Source of the DNA: Cutibacterium equinum
Lineage (GTDB): Bacteria > Actinomycetota > Actinomycetes > Propionibacteriales > Propionibacteriaceae
Length of the DNA: 64,000 nucleotides
Direction: 5' to 3'
Assembly (NCBI RefSeq): GCF_028021195.1
Contig: NZ_CP115668.1
Coordinates: 2,108,001-2,172,000, forward strand
How positions within the stretch are numbered: the stretch's first letter is position 1; each line of letters starts with the position of its first letter. Below the pieces are notes generated by a model. That model searched no databases, had not been told where the DNA came from, and worked only from the letters and a program-made list of their open reading frames with translations. The position numbers and the translations under genes were made by a program. Of the stretch, positions 27,282 to 37,299 are shown piece after piece.

Positions 27282-29213
27282 TCAGGCGAGGGACTTCTGC
27301 CAAGCCTGGTGGAGCTCGGCGTAGCGTCCACCCCGGGCTTCCAGCTCGGCCGGGGAGCCATCCTCCTGAATCTGGCCGTGTTCCAACACGAGCACCCGGT
27401 CGGCGATCTCCACCGTCGACAGGCGATGGGCGATGATGACGGCAGTCCGGTCGGCCAGGATCGTGCGCAGGGCTCGCTGCACCAGACGCTCCGAGGGGAT
27501 GTCCAGGGACGACGTCGCCTCGTCGAGGATGAGCACCGCGGGATCGGCCAGGAAGGCCCGGGCAAAGGCCACCAACTGACGCTGGCCGGCCGACAGGCGT
27601 CCCCCGCGCTGGGAGACGTCGGTGTCGTAGCCCTCGGGCAGGGCGCGGATGAACCCGTCCGCGCCGACAGCTCGGGCAGCGGCCTCAACCTCCTCGCGGG
27701 TGGCGTCGGGGCGTCCGAAGGAGATGTTGTCGGCGATGGTGCCGGCGAAGATGAAGTTCTCCTGGGTCACCATCGTCACCGCCCGACGCAGGTCGGCGTC
27801 CGACAGTTCCCGCAGGTCGTGGCCGTCAAGACGCACCTGCCCGCGCACCGGGTCGTGGAAGCGCGAGATGAGCTTGGCGATGGTCGTCTTGCCGGCACCC
27901 GTCGTCCCCACCAGGGCGACCGTCTGGCCGGCAGGAATGTGCAGGTCGAGGTCAGGAAGCACCTCATGCTCGGAGTTGTACCCAAAGGTGACGTGGTCAA
28001 AATCCACCGCTCCGTCGGCCGTCGTGAGCTGGGCGGGGTGTGCCGGCTCCGCAACCTCCGATTCCTGTTCGAGCACTCCCGACAACTTCTCCAGTGCCGA
28101 AGAAGCCGACTGGAAGGTGTTGTAGAACTGGCCGATGTCCTTGAGGGGCTCGAAGAATTGTCGCAGGTACAGCAGGAAGGCCGTCAGAACGCCGATCGTC
28201 GTCCAGCCGCGCAGGGCGAAGTAACCGCCGACGAGCAGCATGAGGCCGATGGTCATGTTGCCGATCAAGGTGATGCCCGGCATGAAGATCGCGAAGAGCC
28301 GCATCGCCCGGACGTTGATGCCGCGGTACTGGTCGGCCAGCTCGGTGAAGATCTCCTGGTTGCGCGGCTCGCGGCGGTAAGCCTGGACCGCCTTGATGCC
28401 GGTCATCGTCTCGGTGAACTGAATGATGACCTGGGCCGAGGCGTTGCGGACCTTGCGGAAGGTACGGCTCGACTCCGCCGAAAACCACTTCACCAGCAGG
28501 GACACGAAGAACAGCGAGGCCAGGCAGATGAGGCCCAGCCGCCAGTCCATGACGAGCAGCATGACCCCGGTGCCGATGAGGGTGAGCAGGGCCGAGACAA
28601 GACCGTCGAACCCCTCTCCCATGAGCTCGGCGATGGCGTCGATGTCGCTGGTCATGCGGGAAACGACACGCCCCGAGGTGTACGTGTCGTGGAAGGCGAC
28701 ATCGAGACCCTGGAAGTGACGAAACACCCGGCGTCGCAGCTCGAGCAGCACGTCTTGACCAATGCGTCCAGACACCCGCAGGAAGTAGATACGAGTCGTC
28801 ACCTGGATCACCAGGACGATGAGCATGGTGATGACGGTGACAACGAGGTTGTGCGCCGAACCGCCGTGCATGAGAGGCGGGATACCCAGGTCGATGCCGC
28901 GGCGAACCAGGGCCGGGGAGGCGAGGCGGGCGATGTTCTCCACGACAATGGCCGCCAGCAACACCCAGACCACGGTCTTGTAGGGCTTGAGAAGGTCCCA
29001 CAACAACGCCCGGGAGCGAGCCTTGAGCAGGCCGGCAGCCTTGACGGAAACCTCGTTGGCCTCCTCGTTGGCGACGCCGCGCCAGTCATCGGCGGTGCGC
29101 GTGGCCTCATCGGTGCCCTTGGCCTCAGCGGAGCGCTTGTCCTGTGCTGAGCGCTTCTGGTCGGCGGTGGTCTTCTCGGGAGTCCTATCGCCTTCTGCCA
29201 CCTCGTCAGTCAC
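27282..29213 (-). CDS. ABC exporter half, multidrug/lipid type (second subunit)
   Basis: 643 residues from GTG 29213, which overlaps the previous gene end by eight bases. The N terminus is a charged, Lys/Thr/Glu-rich stretch of about 60 residues. It is followed by a six-helix exporter membrane domain and an ATPase with Walker A GTTGAGKTT, signature LSAGQRQL and Walker B VLILDEATSSLD. The LSAGQ signature (rather than LSGGQ) is normal for one subunit of heterodimeric exporters such as YheH/YheI, BmrCD and TM287/288. Function probably efflux of drugs or lipids; the substrate is not known. Confidence 0.85.
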   Translation of the reverse strand: MTDEVAEGDRTPEKTTADQKRSAQDKRSAEAKGTDEATRTADDWRGVANEEANEVSVKAAGLLKARSRALLWDLLKPYKTVVWVLLAAIVVENIARLASPALVRRGIDLGIPPLMHGGSAHNLVVTVITMLIVLVIQVTTRIYFLRVSGRIGQDVLLELRRRVFRHFQGLDVAFHDTYTSGRVVSRMTSDIDAIAELMGEGFDGLVSALLTLIGTGVMLLVMDWRLGLICLASLFFVSLLVKWFSAESSRTFRKVRNASAQVIIQFTETMTGIKAVQAYRREPRNQEIFTELADQYRGINVRAMRLFAIFMPGITLIGNMTIGLMLLVGGYFALRGWTTIGVLTAFLLYLRQFFEPLKDIGQFYNTFQSASSALEKLSGVLEQESEVAEPAHPAQLTTADGAVDFDHVTFGYNSEHEVLPDLDLHIPAGQTVALVGTTGAGKTTIAKLISRFHDPVRGQVRLDGHDLRELSDADLRRAVTMVTQENFIFAGTIADNISFGRPDATREEVEAAARAVGADGFIRALPEGYDTDVSQRGGRLSAGQRQLVAFARAFLADPAVLILDEATSSLDIPSERLVQRALRTILADRTAVIIAHRLSTVEIADRVLVLEHGQIQEDGSPAELEARGGRYAELHQAWQKSLA

Positions 29214-31110
29214 GATCGGCCTCCTTTCCCGTGTTCGCCACATACTCGCCGGACATCCCCTGCTCGGCGTCATAGTCGGCGCTCAACAACTCCCGGTACT
29301 CCGGGACGCTCGCCAGCAGTTGCGAGTGCGTGCCAACGTGGGTGATCGTCCCCTCCTGCAGCAGGGCGACCCGGTCGGCCAGCAGGACGGTGGAGGCTCG
29401 GTGGGCGACGACGATTCCCGTCACCCCGACGAGGACCCGCTTCAGGGCTGCCTCAACAAGGGCCTCGGTGTTCATGTCCAGGGCCGAGAGGGTGTCATCG
29501 AGGACGAGAATGCGCGGGTTGACCAGTACCGCGCGCGCCAGGGCCAGACGCTGCCGCTGACCCCCCGACAGGCTCATCCCTTGTTCGCCGATGCGGGTGT
29601 CCAGACCCCACGGGAGGTCCCAGACGAACCCGGCCTGAGCAACGTCTATGGCCTGTGCGATCTCCTCCTCGGTGGCCTCGGGCCGGCCGAGGGTGAGGTT
29701 TTCCCGGACGCTCATCGAGAACAAGGTGGCGTCCTCGAAGGCGGTGGCGACGATGCTGCGCAGGTTCTCGACCTCGAGGTCGCGCACATCGACCCCGTCG
29801 ATACGGATCGCGCCATCGGTGACGTCGGCCAGCCTCGGGACGAGGGCCGTCAGGGTCGTCTTGCCCGATCCGGTGCCGCCAACCAGGGCGATCGTCTCGC
29901 CGGGAGCGATGGTGAGGTTGACGTGACGCAGCACGTCCTCGTCAGAGTCGGGGTAGTGGAAGGAGACGTCGTCGAAGATGAGTTCGCCCTGCGGGTCGTC
30001 GAGGCGACGCGGCCCGTCGTGGATGGTCTCGGGGGCGTCGAAGATCTCGGTGATGCGGTCGGAAGCCGTCATGGCGTCCTGGGTCATCGACAGCAGGAAT
30101 CCCAGCGAGGAGATCGGCCAGATGAGGCTGAGCATCAGGGTGATGAAGGCGACCAGGGTTCCCAAGGTGAGGTGACCGTGCGCTGCGGCGTAGGCGCCGA
30201 TGGCCAACACGACGATGAGGGTGAGGGTCGGGATGGCCTCGAGGAAGGTCCAGAAGGCCGAGACCAATTTCACCCGGTTCAGGCTGGTCTGCCACAGGGT
30301 GGTCGCCTTGGCGTCAAACCCCTCGTACACGTGCTCAGACCGGCCGAAAGCCTTGATGACACGCAGCCCATGGACCGATTCCTCGACGGCTGAGGCGACG
30401 TCGCCGGTCTGATCCTGGATGGTGCGGGAGATTTTGACGTAACGGCGCTCGTTCCACAGGCACAACCAGACGATCGGGACCGCCGAGACCAGCACGACGA
30501 CGCCCAGCGGCCAGTACATCCGCAGCAACAAGATCGTCACGACGACGATCTGGAAGGTGTTCATGATGATGAACAACAGGCCGAATGCGATGAAGCGGCG
30601 CAGCGTCGAGAGGTCGTTCATGATGCGGCTGAGCAACTGACCCGACTCCCACTGGGTGTGGAAACCCAGCGGTAGGCGCTGCAACTTGGCGTACATGTCC
30701 AGCCGAATGCCGGCCTCGACGCCCAAGGTGGCCCGCGCGACGACCCAACGGCGCAGGAACATGAAGAGGGCCTCGACGACGCCGACCCCAATCGCGGCGG
30801 TGCCCAGCACCCACAGACCACGGTGGTCGGAGTGGGCGACCGGGCCGTCAATGATGCGTCGGGTCAGCAGCGGGGTGACGATGCCGGCGATCGTCGAGAG
30901 GAAGGCGAAGACCACCATGGTGACGAACCGGCCAAGGTAGGGACGCATGTAGGTGCGGGCCCGCCACAGGTTGGCGAGTCGACTGCCGTTCGACGGGGGT
31001 GGGGCGAGGGCCGGTTCGCGGGTCAGTGCGTCGGCATAAAGGGTGCGAACTTCGTCGCTGATCCCGGCCTCGGTGGCCTGGCTGCTGTGTTCTGACGTCA
31101 TGGTGGGCAT
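29206..31110 (-). CDS. ABC exporter half, multidrug/lipid type (first subunit)
   Basis: 634 residues. The ATG at 31110 is preceded by GGGAG. A membrane domain (about 60-370) and an ATPase domain with Walker A GGTGSGKTT, signature LSGGQRQRLALARA and Walker B ILVLDDTLSALD are visible. The Walker B ends in Asp (DD) instead of the catalytic Glu, typical of the degenerate site in asymmetric heterodimers. The partner downstream has a normal Glu. Together they form one exporter. Confidence 0.85.
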   Translation of the reverse strand: MPTMTSEHSSQATEAGISDEVRTLYADALTREPALAPPPSNGSRLANLWRARTYMRPYLGRFVTMVVFAFLSTIAGIVTPLLTRRIIDGPVAHSDHRGLWVLGTAAIGVGVVEALFMFLRRWVVARATLGVEAGIRLDMYAKLQRLPLGFHTQWESGQLLSRIMNDLSTLRRFIAFGLLFIIMNTFQIVVVTILLLRMYWPLGVVVLVSAVPIVWLCLWNERRYVKISRTIQDQTGDVASAVEESVHGLRVIKAFGRSEHVYEGFDAKATTLWQTSLNRVKLVSAFWTFLEAIPTLTLIVVLAIGAYAAAHGHLTLGTLVAFITLMLSLIWPISSLGFLLSMTQDAMTASDRITEIFDAPETIHDGPRRLDDPQGELIFDDVSFHYPDSDEDVLRHVNLTIAPGETIALVGGTGSGKTTLTALVPRLADVTDGAIRIDGVDVRDLEVENLRSIVATAFEDATLFSMSVRENLTLGRPEATEEEIAQAIDVAQAGFVWDLPWGLDTRIGEQGMSLSGGQRQRLALARAVLVNPRILVLDDTLSALDMNTEALVEAALKRVLVGVTGIVVAHRASTVLLADRVALLQEGTITHVGTHSQLLASVPEYRELLSADYDAEQGMSGEYVANTGKEADRD

Positions 31111-31346
31111 GAATCTCCCGGCGAGATGGTCGATGGGCTGGTCGGTCCGCGAAGGGCGCGGGTGTGGTGTTCCTCACTCAGGGATTCATGGTTCGAGGAT
31201 ATTGCAGGTTGAGGCGCCAGTCTGCGATTCGATACAACAGACACCGATTGTCAGCCGACCCCGCCCTCGCGTCATCGCTGTCCACCGGAACCACGCCCCT
31301 GCCCACCTCAGGCAGACTGGACCCATCGTCTGTGGAAGGAACTCCT

Positions 31347-31823
31347 GTGAGCAAGCAGAACCCGCCCTCGGTCATTTTTGTGTGCTGGGGAAACATCTGT
31401 CGTTCCCCGATGGCCGAATTCGTTGCCAAGAAGATGTTGTCCGACGAGGGCCTGGAGGCCCGCATCACCAGCGCCGGTGTCAGCGATGAGGAGCACGGCT
31501 CACCGATGGACCCGAGAGCTGCATCAGTCCTGACGTCCCACGGATACCCCTGCTCGGGCCACAGGGCCCACCAGATCGACGAGTCCGAGATCATGTCGGC
31601 CGATCTCGTCATCGCCGCCGAACCGCGCCACATCACGATGATGAAGCGCATGGCACCTGAGGCCGACAATCTCCGCCTCATCCGTGACTATGACCCCAAC
31701 TGCAAACCCGGCACATCCCTGCCAGACCCTTGGTACGGCTCGGCCGACGGATTCGAGGACACCCTGGCAGCCATCGAGGCCGCAATGGCCGGAATCGTTG
31801 CCGAAGTGCGCTCTCTGATCTGA
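31347..31823 (+). CDS. Low-molecular-weight protein-tyrosine phosphatase
   Basis: 158 residues from GTG 31347 with GGAAGGA upstream. The P-loop CWGNICRSP matches C(X)5R with the LMW-PTP pattern, and the general acid lies in the conserved DPWYG. It hydrolyses phosphotyrosine on proteins, and in bacteria often acts in capsule or stress control. No tyrosine kinase is adjacent. Confidence 0.9.
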   Translation: MSKQNPPSVIFVCWGNICRSPMAEFVAKKMLSDEGLEARITSAGVSDEEHGSPMDPRAASVLTSHGYPCSGHRAHQIDESEIMSADLVIAAEPRHITMMKRMAPEADNLRLIRDYDPNCKPGTSLPDPWYGSADGFEDTLAAIEAAMAGIVAEVRSLI

Positions 31824-31887
31824 TCCAGTTGCCTGCCATCGCGCTGGTCCCCCAAGACCACTCGGGCCGGCACTATAGGCTGTCCCC

Positions 31888-33042
31888 ATGAGTTTGTTCT
31901 TGGTCGGTGGAGGGTATGACGACTCACTGGCGGAGGTCTACGACGAGTTCGTCTCCCAGGCCCGCCATCACAACGCTGACGCTCCGGTTGCGGTCGTCGT
32001 GGCCGGTCCTGCTTCCGAGTCCGCCGACCACCTCGCCGAGCTGACGCACATCGTCACCTCCCGATGGGCGGACGCGAACATCCTCCCCATCCACCTCGAT
32101 GGTCCGGGTACCGCCCCGACAATGGGCGATCCTGCCACCCCACTGTGGGCCACCAACGAGTCCTTCCAGCTTCCTGAGGGCCTGGACACCCTTGCCGGCA
32201 TCATCGTCGGAGGCGGAGCCGTCCCCAGTTACATCAACGGTCTGGCACCAGCCGCTGAGCAACTCTCGATGCTGGTGCGCGGCGGTGCGCCGTGGCTGGG
32301 CTTCTCGGCCGGCGCGATGGCTCCCAGCATCACCGCTCTGGCCGGAGGTTGGCAGCTCCAGGGGCGCCGCGTGGGCCAGCCGGCAGGAGCCGAGGGATAC
32401 GAGGAGGTCACCTTCGTCGAGGGTCTTGGCCTGGTCAGCCTGACCGTCACCACCCACAACGACACCCTGTCTGGCGACGGCCTCCTCATCTCCGCCGTCG
32501 AGTCCGGCCTGCTGTCCAGCGCTGTTGCCGTCGACGAAGGCACCTGCCTGCGCATCGACGCCTCGACCGGCCACACCGAGGTGATGGGACGTGGCCTGGT
32601 TCGCTGGTTCACCCGCGACGTCAACGGCGTCCTCGTACGTTCCCAACGCTCCATCACCCCAGAAACCACTCCCGCCCCTCACAAGCCCCGCTTCGACGGT
32701 CTGGCCAAGGTGGCGGCTGCCACCCGTGCCGCCCATGACAAGGAAGAACGCGAGAAGGCGGCCCTGCAGCGCGCCGAGGAAAGACGCCGTACGCGAGAGG
32801 CGAGGCCTGCCGCTGACCAGACCCCGGCCCCCGAGGACTCTCCCGTACCCGAGGACTCCCCCGTACCCGAGGACTCCTCCGTACCCGAGGACTCTCCCGT
32901 ACCCGAGGACTCCGCCCTCCCCAAGGACTCTGCGACCTCGACGGAACCGGCCACAGAGCCCACCCCCACGACAGACCCGGTGACCCAGCCCACACCAGAG
33001 CCAGCCGCTGGCCCCACCCCGACGGAGGACGTCAAGCCATGA
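31888..33042 (+). CDS. Peptidase S51-like (cyanophycinase/peptidase E fold) protein with PEDS-repeat tail
   Basis: 384 residues. Residues 1-250 have the class I glutamine-amidotransferase-like fold of family S51, with [17 protein letters not shown] and the nucleophile elbow WLGFSAGAM (Ser). The C-terminal 110 residues are a basic segment then five near-identical (V/S/P)PEDS units and a Pro/Thr/Glu-rich stretch. The stop overlaps the response regulator start (ATGA). Its substrate is unknown: cyanophycinase activity is unlikely without other cyanophycin genes, and an Asp-dipeptidase-like role is possible. Confidence 0.7.
   Translation: MSLFLVGGGYDDSLAEVYDEFVSQARHHNADAPVAVVVAGPASESADHLAELTHIVTSRWADANILPIHLDGPGTAPTMGDPATPLWATNESFQLPEGLDTLAGIIVGGGAVPSYINGLAPAAEQLSMLVRGGAPWLGFSAGAMAPSITALAGGWQLQGRRVGQPAGAEGYEEVTFVEGLGLVSLTVTTHNDTLSGDGLLISAVESGLLSSAVAVDEGTCLRIDASTGHTEVMGRGLVRWFTRDVNGVLVRSQRSITPETTPAPHKPRFDGLAKVAAATRAAHDKEEREKAALQRAEERRRTREARPAADQTPAPEDSPVPEDSPVPEDSSVPEDSPVPEDSALPKDSATSTEPATEPTPTTDPVTQPTPEPAAGPTPTEDVKP
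32827..32928 (+). repeat. 18-bp tandem repeat coding PEDSPV
   Basis: The unit CCCGTACCCGAGGACTCC recurs about five times with one or two changes, encoding PVPEDS. Its period is divisible by three, so length change would keep frame. It lies in the disordered tail of the S51-like protein. Confidence 0.85.
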
Positions 33043-33737
33043 GCATGCACATTCTCGTCGTTGACGACGACCGCGCGGTGCGAGAGTCCCTCGCTCGCTC
33101 CCTGCAGTACAGCGGCTACGAGGTCGACAGTGCTGCTGACGGCGTCGAGGCCCTTGCCCACCTGTCCGGCAACCATCCTGACGCCGTCATCATGGACGTC
33201 ATGATGCCGCGTCTCGACGGGCTCGAGGCCACTCGGATGTTGCGCAGCAACGGCAACGACGTCCCGATCCTCATCCTCACCGCCCGCGACGCCGTCGACG
33301 ACCGTGTGGACGGCCTGGATGCCGGTGCAGACGACTACATGGTCAAGCCCTTCGCCCTGGACGAGCTGCTGGCCCGCCTCCGGGCTCTGACTCGTCGTTC
33401 CCGCCCTGAGCCGGAGCCCGCCGAGGCCCCCGAGCAATTGTCCTTCGCTGATCTCACCTTGGACCCAGGCACCCGTGAGGTCACCCGCGGCAACCGTCGT
33501 ATCAGCCTGACGCGCACCGAGTTCGCCCTGTTGACCGTCTTCCTCCACAACCCGGAGAAGGTGTTGGAGCGCTCGTGGCTGCTGCACGAGGTGTGGGGAT
33601 TCGACTTCCCGACGACGGCGAACTCCCTCGAGGTGTATATCGGATATTTGCGCCGCAAGACCGAGCACGATGGTGAGCCTCGTCTCATCCACACCGTCCG
33701 GGGGGTCGGCTACGTGCTGCGGGAAGCGAATTCGTGA
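33039..33737 (+). CDS. OmpR/PhoB-family response regulator (MprA-like)
   Basis: 232 residues. The receiver domain has the acidic pair [11 protein letters not shown], the phospho-acceptor Asp in [14 protein letters not shown], Thr in [10 protein letters not shown] and Lys in DYMVKPFAL. It is followed by a winged-helix DNA-binding domain ([20 protein letters not shown] … [11 protein letters not shown]). The gene is coupled on both sides by ATGA/GTGA overlaps to the S51-like gene and the sensor kinase. The close relative MprA of mycobacteria answers envelope stress; the signal here is unknown. Confidence 0.92.
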   Translation: MSMHILVVDDDRAVRESLARSLQYSGYEVDSAADGVEALAHLSGNHPDAVIMDVMMPRLDGLEATRMLRSNGNDVPILILTARDAVDDRVDGLDAGADDYMVKPFALDELLARLRALTRRSRPEPEPAEAPEQLSFADLTLDPGTREVTRGNRRISLTRTEFALLTVFLHNPEKVLERSWLLHEVWGFDFPTTANSLEVYIGYLRRKTEHDGEPRLIHTVRGVGYVLREANS

Positions 33738-35161
33738 TCCGTCGTTGGTGGCGCAGCCTGCTGAATTGGCGCCCACTGCCACGTCGCATGACGATGGGGC
33801 GCCGGGTCAGCCTCCTGGTGTCGATTGCCGTGGTCATTGCGGTGGCGTTGACCTCCCTGTCTGCCTGGCTCATGACCCGCATCTCGCTGTACAACGAGCT
33901 GGACGAGCAGCTGACACGGATGGCCACGACCATCTCTCCGAGCGTCGCCGCCGACCCTCAGAACCTCGGCGGGCTGGAAGCCGGTTCTCTGGCGGCCACG
34001 AACACCACGCTCATCCTGGTGCGGGCCGACGGTCAGGTCACCACCGCCCCGGGGGCCGAGGTCACCGTCACCACCGGGGCGCAGGAACTTGCCGTCGCCC
34101 GTACTGGCACGGGTGTCAAGGCCCGCACCGTCACCGACTCCCGTGGTGTTCCGATACGCATCGTCGCAGTGCCGTTCACCTCCGACGGGGTGCACTACGC
34201 CCTCGTCGCAGGGCAGGACCTCACGGGCACCAAGGGCACTCTGGGATCATTGTGGATCGTCCTGCTGGGCACCAGCCTGGTGGGTATCGCGCTGACGGCC
34301 ATTGCCGGATATGTGGCCGGCAACTCTGCCACCCGACCGCTACGCGACCTCTCCCGGGCCGTCCATCGTGTGACGGACACCGACGAACTCAGCCCCATTC
34401 CGGTCCGCTCCCACGACGAACTGGGAGACCTCGCCGTCTCCTTCAATGCCATGCTGTCGTCCCTGTCGAACTCACGGGAACGCCAGAAGCAGCTCATCGC
34501 CGACGCCTCCCACGAGCTGCGCACCCCACTGACCTCCATGCGCACCAATGTCGAGCTGCTCATCGCCGACCAGAACAGCCACATGCTCCCCGATCAGGCC
34601 CGCAGCGAGATCCTTGACGACGTTGCCGCCCAGCTCGGGGAGTTCTCCAGTCTCATCGGCGACCTCGTCCAGCTCTCCCGCGAGGACGCCCCTCCCCCAC
34701 GGCCGCAGTATTTCGACTTGTCAGATGTTGTTTCGAAGGCTGTCGAGAGAGGGCGACGACGCGGCCCGAACCTGGAGTTCAACGTCCACCTGGAGTCCCA
34801 TCCGATGCTTGGTGACGAGGCGACCCTCGAAAGGGCTGTGACGAACCTGCTCGACAATGCCGTGAAATTCTCCCCCGTCGGGGGCACCGTGACGGTGACG
34901 ATGGAGGATGACACCGTCGTCGTCAGCGATGAGGGCCCCGGTATCGACGAGGCGGACCTGCCACACATCTTCGACCGGTTCTACCGCTCCGACCAGGCCC
35001 GCAACACCCCTGGCACCGGCCTGGGCCTGTCAATCGTGGCGCACACCGTCACCAGTCACCAAGGCTGGATCAAGGCGTCACGGGCTCCCAGCGGTGGTGC
35101 GATGTTCACCATGTACCTGCCTCGGGAAGAACCCCCGGCCGAGGAACCAACGGCCTCCTGA
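33734..35161 (+). CDS. Sensor histidine kinase (MprB-like)
   Basis: 475 residues from the GTG overlapping the regulator stop. Two membrane helices (about 22-45 and 170-195) flank an extracytoplasmic sensor region. HAMP, then the phospho-acceptor His in [15 protein letters not shown] (H box), N box [11 protein letters not shown]1 SDEGPGI and G2 GTGLGLSIV follow. It phosphorylates the upstream-encoded regulator. The Pro/Glu-rich C terminus is short. Confidence 0.92.
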   Translation: MIRRWWRSLLNWRPLPRRMTMGRRVSLLVSIAVVIAVALTSLSAWLMTRISLYNELDEQLTRMATTISPSVAADPQNLGGLEAGSLAATNTTLILVRADGQVTTAPGAEVTVTTGAQELAVARTGTGVKARTVTDSRGVPIRIVAVPFTSDGVHYALVAGQDLTGTKGTLGSLWIVLLGTSLVGIALTAIAGYVAGNSATRPLRDLSRAVHRVTDTDELSPIPVRSHDELGDLAVSFNAMLSSLSNSRERQKQLIADASHELRTPLTSMRTNVELLIADQNSHMLPDQARSEILDDVAAQLGEFSSLIGDLVQLSREDAPPPRPQYFDLSDVVSKAVERGRRRGPNLEFNVHLESHPMLGDEATLERAVTNLLDNAVKFSPVGGTVTVTMEDDTVVVSDEGPGIDEADLPHIFDRFYRSDQARNTPGTGLGLSIVAHTVTSHQGWIKASRAPSGGAMFTMYLPREEPPAEEPTAS

Positions 35162-35226
35162 GGACCTCCCTCACCTCAGGCGGACGCAACCGAACTCCCG
35201 GCCGTCGATACCAGCACCTGGCGCGG

Positions 35227-36315
35227 TCAGTGGTCGGAATCGCTACCGCTCGCAGTGGCGATCTTGGTCGCGGTGGGGGGTGAGGACGTCCGCGAAGGGT
35301 TCGGCTCACGTGGTGTCGGCTTGGACTCGCGCGGTGTCGGCTTCGGTGACGTCGTCGCTCCAGGCTGCGAAGTGCTGGGGGATGGCGACGTGCCAAGGGT
35401 CGGCGAGGCTGCGGACGGCCTGGGAGCACTCGGTTGTCTGCTGGGGGCTCTCGACGGCGTGGAGCTGGGGTTGGAAGGGCTCGTCGACGGGGTTGCGGTG
35501 CCCATCGGATGCGGGGTCGGAGGCACCGGATCAGGATGGTGCAACTCGCCAGCAGGAACGGTCGCTCCCTTGATGGGCTTGAGCTTGTCAAGGTCCACCA
35601 CAGCAGGCTTGCCGTTGAGCCACGGCAGCGGGTCGGTGAACTGCCCGTTGACAACGACCTCGTAGTGCAGGTGGCATCCGGTTGAGTAGCCCGTCGTCCC
35701 GGACAGGGCAACGGCCTGGTGGACGTCCACCTGCTGTCCCACCCGCACGCCGATCACCGACAGGTGGCTGTAGGTCGTCGTGACGTGCTTGCCAGCAATG
35801 ACGCCATGATCGACCTCTACCCGATTCCCGTACCCGCCGACATAGCCTGCGAAGATGACCTTTCCTGGTGCGGACGCCCCCACCGGGGTGCCACACGGGG
35901 CTCCGAAATCGACGCCAGTGTGCAGCTTCCAGACGTGAAGGATGGGGTGGAATCTCATGCCGAATGGCGACGTGACAGGACCATTGAGAGGTTTCGACAG
36001 CAGGACCCCGGTCGGCTGGGCGACCTTTGACACCGACGGGCTCGGGGTTGGCGCATTCGTCGGAGCGACGGGTGCTGTGACGGCAGGGGCGGAGGACTGC
36101 GTGATGACGGGGTTTGGTGCGGTGGAACGGGACCAAGACGCCGGCCACACGGCGGAGGTGGGCTTGGACGTGGACTTGGAGACGACATGCTGATGGTCGG
36201 GGACGGCTTTCAGTCCCAGGTCCGAGGGCCACGCGGCGGCCACCGACACCCCGACAACGGCCACGCCAACAACGCCAGCGATGGCGGTCTTGACAGCCTT
36301 GCCTCGCGAGACCAT
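35227..36315 (-). CDS. M23 family (LytM) peptidase with Pro/Ser/Thr-rich tail
   Basis: 362 residues. ATG 36315 is preceded by GAGGAGG at seven bases. A hydrophobic N-terminal segment (IAGVVGVAVVGVSVAAAW) is a signal peptide or anchor. The peptidase domain has FHPI, HTGVDFGAP (zinc His and Asp) and HLHYE (catalytic and zinc His), and all key residues are present. The last 110 residues are Pro/Ser/Thr-rich with a PTPRE repeat, suiting a wall-spanning region. It should cut peptidoglycan cross-bridges. The gene runs convergent to the MprAB-like genes. Confidence 0.88.
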   Translation of the reverse strand: MVSRGKAVKTAIAGVVGVAVVGVSVAAAWPSDLGLKAVPDHQHVVSKSTSKPTSAVWPASWSRSTAPNPVITQSSAPAVTAPVAPTNAPTPSPSVSKVAQPTGVLLSKPLNGPVTSPFGMRFHPILHVWKLHTGVDFGAPCGTPVGASAPGKVIFAGYVGGYGNRVEVDHGVIAGKHVTTTYSHLSVIGVRVGQQVDVHQAVALSGTTGYSTGCHLHYEVVVNGQFTDPLPWLNGKPAVVDLDKLKPIKGATVPAGELHHPDPVPPTPHPMGTATPSTSPSNPSSTPSRAPSRQPSAPRPSAASPTLGTSPSPSTSQPGATTSPKPTPRESKPTPREPNPSRTSSPPTATKIATASGSDSDH

Positions 36316-36420
36316 GAGCAACCCTCCTCTACCCCGTCAGCATCATTGTGGTCTTCTTGAGTCCACTAATTCCACCTGGTGGATCCTTCGTCTCGGCATG
36401 TTCATCCACATGTCACCAAT

Positions 36421-36473
36421 CCCAGCCACGGGGGTTTTCCACAGGCTTCTTGTGGAAAACCCCCGTGGCTGGG
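36421..36473. terminator. Perfect 23-bp hairpin
   Basis: CCCAGCCACGGGGGTTTTCC extended by ACA (23 bases) pairs perfectly with its complement across a seven-base loop (GGCTTCT). It lies between idi (ends 36553, minus strand) and the M23 start. It probably ends the idi transcript, although there is no clear U-run after it. Two of the six-base words also occur nowhere else nearby. Confidence 0.6.
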
Positions 36474-36552
36474 GAAAACACATCGGTGTCGTTCCCACAG
36501 CAGACGTCGAGGCCGGTGGACAACCCTCAACGATGCCGTGAGACATCGACGC

Positions 36553-37161
36553 TCAGCGCACGACGGGCAGTTCCGGACCGAGATCGAGCATCTGCTCAAC
36601 GGCCCAGGGGCTCAGCAGGGCCGGCATCGATTTCGCCAGGCCATACATGTCCTGCCAGCCGACCCAGGCGATCTCCTCGACCTCGTCAGGGTCAGGATTG
36701 AGTTCGGCAAGTTCCTCAGGAAGGGACAACTGGGCGACGACGACCGGACACAGCTCATCCTCGACGATGCCGCGAGGATCCGTGGCGCGGTAGGAGAAGT
36801 CAGGCAGGACAACACGCATCCGACGCGGATCAAGGTCCAGGCCCAGTTCCTGATGGGTGCGACGCATCGCCGCGTCGATGATCGTCTCGCCGACCCGCGG
36901 ATGCCCGCAACAGGTGTTCGTCCACACCCCTGGCCATGCCACCTTCGTCAGGGCCCGTCGGGTCAGCAGCACTCGCCCGCCAACGTCCAGGACATGGCAG
37001 GAAAAGGCGAGGTGGCGTGGGGTGTGCTGGCTGTGAACGGTCGCTCGGGGAGCGGTCCCGATGTGGTTGCCGTCCTCGTCGAGCAGGATGACGAGATCGT
37101 CGTGGACACAATCCGCGTCACAAGCGGGCATGGCCCCGCTCCCGCCATCGTGCTGACCCAT
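36553..37161 (-). CDS. idi: Isopentenyl-diphosphate delta-isomerase, type 1
   Basis: 202 residues. It interconverts IPP and DMAPP for isoprenoid (menaquinone, undecaprenyl) synthesis. The Nudix-like fold is present, with the catalytic cysteine in TNTCCGHPRVGE and the acidic metal/catalytic site VEDELCPV (Glu pair) downstream. LTKVAWPGVWTN is also characteristic. The start could be M11 (37131). The N terminus is Cys/Asp-rich but otherwise normal. It stands alone. Confidence 0.92.
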   Translation of the reverse strand: MGQHDGGSGAMPACDADCVHDDLVILLDEDGNHIGTAPRATVHSQHTPRHLAFSCHVLDVGGRVLLTRRALTKVAWPGVWTNTCCGHPRVGETIIDAAMRRTHQELGLDLDPRRMRVVLPDFSYRATDPRGIVEDELCPVVVAQLSLPEELAELNPDPDEVEEIAWVGWQDMYGLAKSMPALLSPWAVEQMLDLGPELPVVR

Positions 37162-37299
37162 GACGCCAAGCTACCAACAACCCTGAATTCCGCGAAGTCG
37201 GATGTGACCACGGCCCCGAAGTTGGTTGCGAACTGTTTTGAAGGCACCATTGAGGTGCCGTATTTCCCACGTCATCTGTGACCCTCAGACGGGAGAACC

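Noticed and set aside
31888-33042. S51-like gene as true cyanophycinase
   Set aside because: No cyanophycin synthetase or related genes nearby, and the tail is unlike cyanophycinases.
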